From Endocalyx cinctus (taxonomy: Eukaryota > Ascomycota > Sordariomycetes > Amphisphaeriales > Apiosporaceae): a stretch of DNA of 64,000 nt. Below are positions 1 through 10,381 of this stretch, piece after piece. The notes under the pieces were generated by a model that saw only the letters and a program-made list of their open reading frames with translations, was not told the DNA's origin and searched no databases. The position numbers and the translations under genes are program-made. How positions within the stretch are numbered: position 1 is the stretch's first letter; the number at the start of each line of letters is the position of its first letter. The stretch is taken from the NCBI GenBank assembly GCA_001600455.1, contig BCKC01000006.1, forward strand, positions 186,001 to 250,000, given 5' to 3'.

Positions 1-1339
1 CCGAAATGCTGATCTTAGTGGATTAGAACTACATCATCTTCCCACCATAAGGAATTCTATACGGCTACATCAGACGCACCCCGAGAGACCGGTCAAATTT
101 TCTTGGCGTTTGAAACAATATCCTGGCTGGTACGGAGTACTTAACCAACGGATCTCCAACATGGACTGTCCCGTGTTTCGGTTTCTCTGCCCTAACGCCA
201 AGACTTACCCTACTTGGTTTTTAAATAATAAGATCATCAAAATCCAACCTTAATTCCAGCCCAGAGTGGCGCATTCAAGAGGCCAAGAATACGGAAAACG
301 ACCCTCGGAGATTCGGATTCCTATCCCCTTTCCTGTTCGTTGATAAGCTGAATAGGGTTGCGCTGAGATGGGAAGGATTAGCATACCCCCCTGATACCCG
401 TATGCGGCTGTGCATGCACAGCTTATAGGTCACCCCTAACCATATGTAGGAATAGACGTTGAAGTCAGCCTACTTGGCCTACTTATAAGGTAATACTGCT
501 TATTGGCAATGTCATTAGAATACCGTATATAGTTTCATAAATGAAAGGAGTCTTTACCTACTAACATACCAGTCCAAAATCCCGAGTCTTCCGGTGGCGC
601 GACGATCCCGAATCAGATAAGTTATGGGTGTTATAGCTGATATTCAAAAAAAAAAAAAAAAAAAAAAAAAAAGATGCAGAACCGAACCCCATCGCCCTCA
701 TCCATTTCCCCCCAATCAACCTCATTTCCCATTTCTTCATCTAAACCGGTGACCATTCGTACACTAGGCTTAAATCAATTCGTTTCTTATGGTGCCAAGT
801 TTCTCACAAAACATTGGCACCAACCGCTCTCTATTGGCTCATCTTCATGCAGACAGATATACACTAGACCATTCCGTTTCACACGGTGGACGAGGCTGTG
901 CATATTGTGTGCTGTGACATCTGCACCTTTTATTATTACTTTTTTTTTGTTCCTCTCTCCATCCTTGGGGATCCAATCTGATTATTTATGGCAACGTGAT
1001 GAGAAGCATATAGGAGATGAAAAATACGGTAAACCAACCGAATCCTTGCCAGACCACAAACGCCCCCAACTTTCAGCCCTCTTCTTACTGTGCATGTCAT
1101 CACACACTCCAAGTAACAAAAAATTCGAAAAAGAAAAGGTTCGTACTTATCTGTATTATTTTCCTTTTCAACCTGTCTCCTGATTCTCTTTTATCGTCTT
1201 TCCCCCTCTTCGTCTGTTCAACCCGCGCCCTTTTCTGATCACTCCCCGTCAAGTCCGGAACCAAACTTTTCAATCCATACGTATCTCGCCGTATGTAAAG
1301 TAGAGGAAAGATCAGAAACGAACACACAACATACGTAGC
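1..1339. other. Intergenic, no gene seen; upstream region of the membrane protein gene
   Basis: No supported coding region. It holds one copy of the recurrent 9-mer TACGGAGTA at 131-139 and a run of 27 A at 646-672. From about 1140 the sequence becomes pyrimidine-rich on the plus strand, as is usual for the leader of a filamentous fungal gene. Open frames at 674-1183 and 1017-1238 have no codon bias or family resemblance and are treated as chance. Confidence 0.6.
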
Positions 1340-3007
1340 ATGGCATTGGGGTTATCCAGATGGTCCGTTTCACGATGGGGTATACCGAAATGGCTCGCGG
1401 CGGTTCGGCTTCTCCAGGCAGTCGGGTTCCTCGTCGCCGCCGCCCTGAACGGGTCCGTTCTAGCATACACGAATGAGAAAAATTTCCATCATGATAGTAG
1501 TATGACCGCAATAGAGCTCATGGTGCGTGAGGAGCTTAGTTTTTTTTTTTTTTCTTTCCTTCTGTCTCCCATAGTCTCACTACTTGCGGTCGCAGTTTAC
1601 TAACGAGAAAAAAACAAAACGTTCACGCGGAGAAATAGGCCAGTGCTGCTCTGATATACTCTTTACTCGTGCTCCTAATCCAGCACACGGGTCGCCGACA
1701 ACATGAACCCAGCTCTCAATTGATGATCGCTTTCGTGGTCGGCGATGTGCTATTGACCGCTTTGACCCTCGCCATTATTACCTTGATTGCCAATGCCGGG
1801 TTACCGGGTAATTGTAACGGTTTCCGGATCTCGTTTCCAATGGAATTCCATGGTAAGCCCATTCCAAAAAGAAAACTCTTCATACAAAAGCGCCGTCGCC
1901 GGTCAAGGTTCTAAGGCTAACATTGGGAATAATCGTGTGAAAGATGGCGAAGATTCGGATCGTCAACTCCACCGAGGACAATCAAAACCATCAACCACTG
2001 GCATATTTGACAGAGACTCAGACTACGAATACGAGAGCAGAAACTTTATTGATGAAAAGTGCTCTCTGGAAAAGGGGTTCTACATCATTGCTATCGGCCT
2101 TATGTACGCATGCTTTTATTGCCACTGTTTACCGATGCCACTTTTTTTTAATAGCCAGAAAATTAATAATTCGCGTAATAGATTCACCTACTTGGTCACC
2201 ATCACGCTTGGCGTCCTCCGGCTATTCGAGCGCTACTACATAAGTTCGAGTCAGAGCAATTATCTTCTTCACCCGCTCAACTCCGCCCAACCAAAGCCTC
2301 ACAACAACACCGATTCTGCGTTAGACCTGGAGAGAGGGGCGACTCGGCCCCATCATCGGAACGCTTCCTCTTCACCGAACAGCGACGGGATGATAGTCTC
2401 CGTACCCACTTCGAGCAACAACGCATCGCCGTCGTCCGTGGTGCCAAGCTCCCAAGGAGCAGCCATATCCCCAAGATCTCCGTATTACCACGCATTCGAA
2501 GGACGACAACAGCAGCAGCAGCAACAACGGCAGGCGCCATTACCGGTATCCCCCGTCTCCCCCGTATCGCCGTTACTGCCGCCGAACCACCACGGCGTAT
2601 CTGCGTTCAATACCCACCCCCAGCACGTCCGAGCGATCATGGAAGATTCTTCGTCATCCTCCTCCACCTGCTGCGCCGACGCGGCCGCCGAAGCGACCAT
2701 CACCGACGGGTTCCGGCGGCCGATGGACATGGACGGCGGGCTGACCATGGCGCAGGTGCAGGCGGCTTCGCACGACCCGGGCGCCGAGGCGACCGTCTCG
2801 GACGGGTTCGGTCATCATCATAGTCATCATCATCATCATCAGCGGATGCGGCCTTCGCACTCGTCCCTGCCGCCGTACTCGCCCGGCAGGGGGAACATGA
2901 TGATGGAGGGCCACGCTTACGAGTCGAACGAGATGAGGCTGACCGATTACGTCAAGGGTCAGACGAGGGCGCAGGATATGAAGGATTCGGGCGCCGGATA
3001 TCAGTGA
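1340..3007 (+). CDS. Small multi-pass membrane protein with long disordered, His-rich C-terminal tail
   Basis: Best model has four exons: 1340-1522, 1684-1852, 2022-2103 and 2182-3007, giving 419 residues. Hydrophobic membrane segments lie at about residues 19-43, 75-100 and 136-157; the last is only restored when the 78 nt intron 2104-2181 is removed, which supports that splice. The layout resembles the small four-helix (MARVEL-like) membrane proteins common in Pezizomycotina; this is a topology-based guess. The tail (about residues 160-419) is low complexity, with Gln runs, Ser/Pro-rich stretches, a His cluster near 2815-2840 and an end beginning MRLTDYVKG. The junction between exons 2 and 3 is the weakest part: the GTAAGC donor at 1853 is strong, but several acceptors between 2010 and 2022 are possible. 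Function unknown; a plasma-membrane or eisosome-like scaffold is possible but unsupported. Confidence 0.6.
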
Positions 3008-4241
3008 AACAACCTTGACCCTCTTTTCGTTTTGCTTTATTTTCGCTCCAAAATCTTTTCTTTTTTTACTTACCCTTTTTTTTTTTTTATATTATTATTA
3101 CTACTCACCGTAATTTTCAACCAAACCCCGACGACAAGCGATTCACGAAAACAAAGCAAGCATCTAACATGTTTTTGAGCTTTTCTGTCTCTACGTATTT
3201 ATTTATCAGCGACGGCGCCTAGGCGGAAATTTTTTTTTTTTTTTTTTATCTTTTTATTCTAGAATAAAATCAGTCACGGGTTGGGTGGACAGTTGGTTAG
3301 TTGGCTGATTTGGTTAAGTTATATCGTCTCACGATAACCTATCGGGAATAGGTCGGAAGGGACACATCGTAGACTTTTTCTTTTTGCATGTCAATTTTTT
3401 TACTTTTCTCTATAGGGATAATTAGACCTCGGGGTAAGTGGATGGGTGGGTGGTACAGGAGAATGTACGAAAAGTTGCTTTTGACGTCGTGGCAAGTGAT
3501 GTTGGCATGTCATATATCCATCATATATGGACTGCGATCATCTTGCAAGTTGATACTTATCAATAATTTAAAAACGAAGAATTCATGGTTTCTTTTGCTC
3601 AGCTATTGGTTCCATCTCATATGGCATAAACCTCAAGAGGAACTATTACTGAGGTATATATTTACTGTGTTATACTTGTGATTCAACACCCGACTGTACC
3701 ACCACCTCTACTGTCTCTACGACGTCACCAATATCATAAGACTAGTTCTCCAACTGCTTCCTTCCCCCCAGACCAATGATTAACATTTAAATTCTCATGA
3801 GCTGGTGACAGTATCTACGTATACGAGATTTGTTACAGTATGCAGCAACCACAAAGTCAGATATGGGTCATGTTATTTTATTGTCCATATCTTCTACTAC
3901 CCCGATGATTTATTATGGGTGTCACGATTTACCTGGAAATTAAAATCATATTTAATTGGATATCAAGGGACCCTCTCAACTCCACACATTTGTACACAAG
4001 CCGAAAAAAGCATGTGTGCGGAGTAAGTTTAACTTCTCCACCCGTCACACCCATCTCTGTTACCACCGTACTCCGTGTGTATACACATACGTACTTAAGC
4101 ACATCTGATACTGTAGTGGGGTAAAATCGCGGATAGATCAGGAGATACCAATTCATGACTCAATATTCCCTTTTCTACCCTTCTCTCTTCCAATGAAAAA
4201 CCACACCACAACAGTACACCAAGACTAAAAAAAGAAACATC
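3008..4241. other. Intergenic, no gene seen
   Basis: The first 200 bases look like the 3' untranslated region of the membrane protein gene, with T-rich stretches. The remainder is AT-rich with poly-T tracts at about 3228-3247. The last 100 bases before 4242 are A- and C-rich, fitting the leader of the dioxygenase gene. Open frames near 3388-3681 and 3805-4124 look non-coding. Confidence 0.55.
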
Positions 4242-5186
4242 ATGACCACCCAAACCCCCACTTCCCCTACTCCTCCAACCAACGGCACAACGGCCCAAAA
4301 CCGTCGCGCCGCCCTCGACCGGGACGGCTTCGTCATCGTCCGCTCCATCCTCCCGCCGGCCGCCCTCGCCGCACTCCGCGCCGCCGCCGCGCGCACCACG
4401 ACGCTAGCGCGCGCCGGCCAATGGCCCGACGTCCGCACCGTCGGCAAGCAGTTCCCTCCTTGGGATTCTTCGCTGGCCGTCTCGCGCGGGATCTGGGGCG
4501 TCCAGGGACTGCTGAACCCGGCCCTCGGCGACGACGCCGCGGTCTTCGCCGACAGCTATTTCGACGATTCCTTGATGAGCGTCGCGCGGGACTTGCTCGC
4601 TTGCGGGGACGAGGATCTGGTGATGGAGTTGTATAACATGCTCGTCGACCCGCCCGAGGATTTCGAGCTGAGGTGGCATCGCGACGACGTCCCCTCGACG
4701 GCGACGGCGGCGGAGGAGGAGCAAAAATTAGGCGTGCGGACCGGCGCGATCGCGGCGGCGCACACGCAGTGGAACCTGGCGTTATGCGACGGCGACGAGG
4801 CGCTCGTCGTCCTCCCGGGGAGCCACAAGCGGGCGCGAACCGACGCCGAAAGAAACGCGGACCCGTTCGCGCCCGAGTTGCCGGGCCAGCTCGTCGTCGC
4901 GCTAAACGCGGGCGACGTCGTCTTTTACGATAATAATATCCTGCATAGAGGCGTGTACGCCGCCGGGAGGGAGCGCATGAGCTTGCACGGGTCGGTCGGC
5001 CACGCGGCGGCGGGGGAGTCGCGCGCTAGGGTCGTGCTGCAGCACGGGGTCGGGAGGTGGGTGGATAGTTGCGATTTTACCAAACTGGAAAACGAGGACG
5101 CGAGGCGGAGGGCGGAGGGGATGCGGGAGAGGTTGGTTAAGCTGGGGAGGGAGAGCGGTGATGTCGGGTACTCGCTTACTGGTTAG
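4242..5186 (+). CDS. Phytanoyl-CoA dioxygenase (PhyH) family protein
   Basis: Intronless gene of 314 residues. The fold expected is the double-stranded beta helix of Fe(II)/2-oxoglutarate oxygenases. The iron triad can be read directly: H146 and D148 in WHRDD and a distal H235 in NNILHRGVY; R245, in GRERMSLHG, sits where the 2-oxoglutarate-binding arginine is expected. The opening segment DRDGFVIVRSIL is the usual PhyH family start. Length is normal for the family. The start at 4242 follows an A-rich leader and precedes a Thr/Pro-rich N-terminus without a signal peptide, so the protein is probably cytosolic or peroxisomal. PhyH relatives hydroxylate many substrates, from phytanoyl-CoA to secondary metabolites, so the substrate cannot be named. 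Codon use is strongly GC-ending, unlike the AT-rich flanks. It converges on the GH55 gene. Confidence 0.85.
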   Translation: MTTQTPTSPTPPTNGTTAQNRRAALDRDGFVIVRSILPPAALAALRAAAARTTTLARAGQWPDVRTVGKQFPPWDSSLAVSRGIWGVQGLLNPALGDDAAVFADSYFDDSLMSVARDLLACGDEDLVMELYNMLVDPPEDFELRWHRDDVPSTATAAEEEQKLGVRTGAIAAAHTQWNLALCDGDEALVVLPGSHKRARTDAERNADPFAPELPGQLVVALNAGDVVFYDNNILHRGVYAAGRERMSLHGSVGHAAAGESRARVVLQHGVGRWVDSCDFTKLENEDARRRAEGMRERLVKLGRESGDVGYSLTG

Positions 5187-5629
5187 GGTTCACACTACCG
5201 TGCAATATAATATTAATAATAATTAATTTCAAAAATATGATACTTTCCAGAAGAATTTACGTGCACAGGATTTGAGAAAAATAAAGGTGCTCAATAAAAG
5301 AAGGTTAAAGATATATACAGGAAAGTTCAGTTCTCAGGTTCTTCCGTCGTCAATCTGCGACTAGTGTAAATCCCGGTTCTTTTCATCTCCTTTGGTCTTC
5401 CCCTTCTGCTCCTTATGCCTGCAAAGACGAATATATGTTTAAAATAAAAGTCAATAGGCGTATCCTATATTCATGATATCCCCGCGCCCTCCGTCAAAAA
5501 AAAAAAAAAATTCCCTCTGGGTTTCCTATGAAAAGTATATATATGTATATATGTATATGCGATGCAAATTATCTATGTACAAAGAATTTAAAAATGAAGT
5601 TTATAAAAGAAAATGAAAAAGAATGCCGT
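5187..5629. other. Short intergenic region between convergent genes
   Basis: Holds the 3' ends of the converging dioxygenase and GH55 transcripts. Two AATAAA hexamers are seen on the plus strand at 5280-5285 and 5293-5298, plausible polyadenylation signals for the dioxygenase. A poly-A run follows near 5496. On the minus strand about 5330-5420 has a brief exon-like stretch after a TTTGCAG, but no gene could be built from it. Confidence 0.45.
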
Positions 5630-8297
5630 TTATTTGGCGTTGGCGCAACGTTTAGAGGTGGAAGATGTGCTGGTGCGGTACAGCATAATGTTAGCGGTGA
5701 AGACGTTGACGTTGTCCTCCCAGCTGGCAATACTCGTGCCATCGACGTCCAGCATGCTGAGCGAGCCGATGGTGCTGAGACCATAGAAGTTCAAGTTGCT
5801 GTTGGAGCCCTCGAGCGAGATGATGCGGGACTGGCAGGTCTCTCCGGCCTCGACCGTCGAGCAGTCGGTGCTGTAGTTGTCGAAGAACGAGTAGTGGCCC
5901 GCTCCGTAGATGAACATATCGGACGAGTCGATGATGCGCAGACCCCACGAGGTAGCGCAGTTGCCGGTCACGCCGTCGCAGCTGGTGGAGAAGTCGGGGT
6001 CCTGGATGGAGGCGACCACGGGGAAGGGCACCATCGCGTTGGGGAGAGGTTGGTAGTACGGCGTCTCGGTCTGGAACATGCTGACGAAGATGTTCTTCGT
6101 GTTGGCGAACTGGTAGTTGTACAGGTTGTTGTGCTCCGCAGCGGTACCGAGCATCCAGAACCTACCGACGGTAGACTCGACGTAGATACCTCGTCCCGAG
6201 AAGACGGTGATCTGGGTGTTGGTCGCGTCCTCGATATCGTGGTCGGCTACCCACAACCAGGTGTTCTCCATGTACAGACCGGTAGCCGACGGGGTGATGT
6301 GCATGAGCTGGTAAGCACCGATGCAGTTGGTGTCGACGTTGCTGGAGCCGGGATCCTTCAAGCACTCGGAGATGGTCATCTGCGAACCCTGGAAACCACC
6401 GACTCGGGTGTGGACGTCCCACATACCACTGGGGGTGCCAGTCGAAGCCAAGTTCCACTCGATGAGGATGGCGCCGGGGGCGGGTCCCGAGTTACCGACG
6501 ACGAAGTCAGTCAACTCAACCTCTCCGGTCTCGCCCGAAGTAGATCCGACCTGGAGAAGGGGCTTGGGGTTGCTCATGTCGCCGAAAAAGCTGCCAGAGG
6601 CCATAATGATGGGGTAACCCTCGCCAATGATCTTGGCGCCGGGAGGGATCGACAGAGTCGATGTGACCTTGTAGAGACCGAAGTCGAGGAAGAGAACTTT
6701 TCCGTTGGTCGCGCTGTTGATGGCGGACTGGAGAGCAGCGGTCTATTGAAGCAGATTTGTTAGTCAATTATAGAGGTTATATAAAATTTATTGCAAATAT
6801 CAAACTTACGTCGTCGGTAGTACCATCACCAGTGGCACCGGCAGATCGAGCGCTGACAAAGTCGGAGGAGGAAAGATCCTCGTATTGGGGCTTGGATCGC
6901 GAGTAGTAGGCACCGTCGTCACCGAGGAGAGTGTCAGGTCGGGTGTTGGGGGTGATATCTCCCTGGAAATCCTGCTTGCCGCTGCTAGTGTATTCGTGAC
7001 CCTGGCCCCATGCGGCGATCGTGGTGGATCCACCCGCAAGGATGGTACCGCTCGGACCGTTGACAGCGACGTCGACGTTCGAAAGTTGCACGTTCTCCAA
7101 GATGACGCCACCGGCGGTGTCTGGGCTAGTAGAGGAGGTGTAGGCGCTGTCGACGAAGGTAGGGGTGTCGGTGATAGTACTGTCGATAACAATCATGGAG
7201 CCCACGTTCAAAGCACCGGTGTCGGTGACTGCGGTCATGTCGATACCCTTACCACAGTTGTTGATCTTCATTCCGATGTAAGTCCATCCCCAGTTCCATA
7301 GCTGAATGATAGCAGTCTGGCAGTTGTTGAAGACGAGGTTTCTCATGGTGTATTGTTGGTTACCCAGAGACGCACCAGTAGCACCACCGTTGAAAGTCAA
7401 GTCGCTCATGAAACCACCGGAACCTTTTCCCGTCGTTAGTTTTCAAATAACAACCATGAAAAATAAAAACCTCAAATTACTTACCGCTCTCGACGAAGAG
7501 ACCGACATGTACCGTGCTGGCATCTGTAGGCATGTTGAATTCGATGTTGATCAAGCTAGTGGCTTGCGAGGTAGGCCAGTGGATACCGGTAGCCGCAGTA
7601 CCAGGAGCAATGCCGGTTGTATCGATGACGAAGTTTCGCATTTGACGGTAGAAAACGTTGGTAGAGACCCAGTTCAGGTTTTCGGTGTAGTAGGGGTTAC
7701 CGTCTACCAAACCGAAGCCGGCGAAATCGGACATAGCCTTCAAGACGGGGCGGTCGGTAGGGTCACCAACCATCTGGGTGAAATAAGGAGGTACGATCGA
7801 AGAAGAAAGCATGTAAGTTCCCGCTGGGAAGTAAACGACTGCCGGAGTCGTAGTAGTGGAGGCCTGCGAAGATGACCAAAAGTCAGTATAATATCGTATA
7901 GGCATGGCCTCTTTTTACTTCCGAGTAGTCACTTACACATCCTTGGAGACATCGGTTGTCTCCTGCAAGCATAGCGGAGTTAATGGCAGCCGTATCGTCG
8001 GTGACACCGTCACCTAAAAATCGATATCAGTTTAGTTCAGATCTTATAATAGAGGCGGGAATTTCTATCGTCCGAAACTTACCTTTGGCACCGAAGTCCT
8101 TAACATTTCGGAAGACAGAATAGCCAGAACCAGCAAAAGGGGCAACACCCTGGTCTGTATTTCTCAAGTCAGTCTACTGTGAGTTCGGGGGATAGTTGGG
8201 ATTAAAAGCTTTACTTACGGGTCATATCCTCAAGCCAGTAAGCATTGATGCCGGCAGCCAGACTGGCTGCTGCCGTTATAAAAGTTGAGAAACGCAT
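5630..8297 (-). CDS. Secreted exo-beta-1,3-glucanase, glycoside hydrolase family 55
   Basis: Six exons on the minus strand: 8297-8219, 8154-8083, 8013-7937, 7863-7485, 7423-6810 and 6742-5630, giving 777 residues, the normal GH55 size. The first 19 or so residues (MRFSTFITAAASLAAG onward) form a signal peptide, so the enzyme is secreted. GH55 enzymes have two tandem right-handed beta-helix domains; here each half opens with the same signature, GDGVTDDTAAI near residue 50 and GDGTTDDTAAL near residue 407, the latter interrupted by the last intron. The family hydrolyses laminarin-type beta-1,3-glucan from the non-reducing end and is used for wall remodelling or attack on other fungi. A TATA-like element lies about 105 bases upstream of the ATG. 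The catalytic glutamate could not be assigned by eye. Confidence 0.92.
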
Positions 8298-8399
8298 GAT
8301 GACGATAAACTATACCTGTATGAAAAGAAGAGAAGGACTTGCCTGGCTAAGGGAGTGAAGGGAGGGACGAATAACAGACAGTACGGGAAGATGAGGATG

Positions 8400-8410
8400 T
8401 TTATATAAAC
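8400..8410 (-). promoter_or_regulatory. TATA-like box of the GH55 gene
   Basis: GTTTATATAAA read on the minus strand, about 103-113 bases upstream of the start codon at 8297. Position and sequence fit a core promoter. Further upstream, at 8477-8493, CATGCC and GGCATG form an inverted repeat with a 5 base spacer that overlaps a CreA-like site (GTGGGG on the minus strand, 8481-8486). Confidence 0.4.
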
Positions 8411-10021
8411 GGGTTGGATGGGCGGCAAGGTTCCCGTCAGATCAGGAGGCTTAAACACCATAGAGTATCCTAGTGTCATGCCCCACCGGCATGGGCGAGG
8501 ATCCGAATAGTCATGAAGAAGAAAAACATGGGACGAATTAGAGGGTGGATCCCTGGTGGAGGGGAGATTTGAGGACTGATGGGATTCATGGTAAAAAAAT
8601 GATAATAATAAAAAAGTACCAACAAAATAAAACAGGAATGTCTGTCTGGTTTACGCTACGTAAGCTCTTGGCTCTTCGGTCCTATGCAGGTTGAGGCGCT
8701 GTATAGTGCAGCCGAGGCGTGACGGCTACCGATCATGTTCACGTTGAAGTTCATGGGACCGGCGAAATTGCATCTCTACTCAACGACGATCCAATAGACG
8801 ACCTGCCCTTTCTGAAAAGACATGACTATAATTACACACGTGTCGAAAAAACTGTCTCGTCACACAAGTGCAAACCTACATTAGTGCTGCGTTTTTGGTG
8901 TGTCTTGGGTAAGTCATTTAAATCATCTGGGCAGTTTAAGGAGAGGGTACCAAGCCGTCAGTTGAATGGACGTAAACAGCCATAATAAGTCGAGTTATGG
9001 TAAAGTATGGTAAGGTATGGTAGGGTTAAGGTAACATTCCTTAGAATTTATGAAACGTAAAAGTTGTGGAGTTCGCGCGGTTCGTGGTCATCCTGTAATG
9101 AGGTATACGTCCAACCCTTTTTTTTCTTTTTTTTTTACTCTTAAAATAAATACAGGGTTCATGGCTGTGTCCTGTTGGGTCTGCTGCTTGGATCTGGGGG
9201 ATTTGCTCTTAAGCCTCCTACTCTTTACGGAAATGTTTCGTCAGGTACCGTGCAGCAACATGTTCCATGAGCACTCAAAGTGGATGCATCGATTGGCTGT
9301 TAGACCGTCCACCAATTAGTCAGACTTATTCCAGTTAAGGAGACAGGGAGATAGGCCGATTTAAGCATGTGACGCATGAGCTAAAGAATTAATAAAGCAC
9401 CAGTTATATCATGACATATGGTGATGATGCTGTATAATTCAGGTAGTATCCATGGACGTGGTATTATGTAGGGCATAAAAGAAGAATCATAATAAAAAGA
9501 AAAAGGAAATAGATTTCATCAATTTTTTTATTTTTTTTTTTTAATCTTCCGTGCCTATTTCTTTTCACCTCATATTTCTTAACCCCCCTTTTACCTCATT
9601 TGCCTCCTTAACTAATAATCATCAGTATTCTTTTTAGGACTTAAAAGACGCGGATTAATACTCTCAAACTGGCTAAGAATACTCAGCCCGTATACACTAT
9701 ATCTGGAATTCCAATAAAAAAAAGAGGAGGCGGCTAGGGTTTTTGTATATGCCATATCATATACCTAGTATAGCACTTAGCACTTTAAGTGGTTATACTA
9801 ACTTCTTGGAATCTACCGGCGCTAATCAGAGTTTTGACTCCTCGGCTGACTTGCGCCACGACTCTCCGATCTCTTCCCCAAAATCTATTTTACTTGAAAA
9901 GATTGGAGAAAGTAAATGACGGAAGAGGCGGTAGCGTACATTGGTATGGAGACATGATCTTACTTAGTTGACGAAGGAGAATTTTAGATTTCTAAAAAGA
10001 GAGACAACGGCAACGGGCCGA

Positions 10022-10381
10022 TTATGATTTCTTGGATCTAGATGCTGTTTTTCTTTTTTGCCTTTTTCTTTTTTTCGCCTCCTTCAAAAATGCAGGTGAC
10101 GCGAACCTGGGGGAAATTACAGGTATTGTGTGATTTCGTACCTTGAACAAATCATCTTCCTTTCGTCGTTTCTGATTAGGCGCATAAGAGATATCCGTAC
10201 ATTTCAAAAGGTAGGGATTAACCCAAAACTCTTTCCATCTGGCGCTGTCAGCCTGTCGGTACTGGATGGAAACCCTGTGGCTCCTCAATTTATTCCGCAC
10301 GCGCAAAAATTCATCTCCAGGATCGCTACCAGGATTTTCAATCCTTTCACTGGCTATTGATACCCTGTCTTCCTCCCCCAC
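10022..10381 (-). pseudogene. Possible gene fragment, unknown
   Basis: An open minus-strand frame of about 119 codons that has no ATG at its 5' end. The first 70 codons have protein-like composition, with KEFWVNPYLLK and QADSARW segments, and then the frame runs into Lys/Arg-rich sequence. A small GTACGA...CCAG interval at about 10137-10103 would give an alternative ending, but 35 bases is short for a fungal intron. Without a start, a promoter or a recognisable family it may be a decayed gene or chance. Low confidence. Confidence 0.15.

Noticed and set aside
674..1183. 169-codon open frame near the window start
   Set aside because: Starts right after a poly-A run, has no recognisable family and lies in the likely promoter of the next gene.
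5330..5420. Possible small exon on the minus strand after TTTGCAG
   Set aside because: Two frames look protein-like for about 20-25 codons, but no upstream exon or start could be joined.
5528..6763. Long plus-strand open frame of over 400 codons
   Set aside because: It is the antisense of the GH55 coding exons; its sequence lacks family features and its frame follows the codon bias of the real gene.
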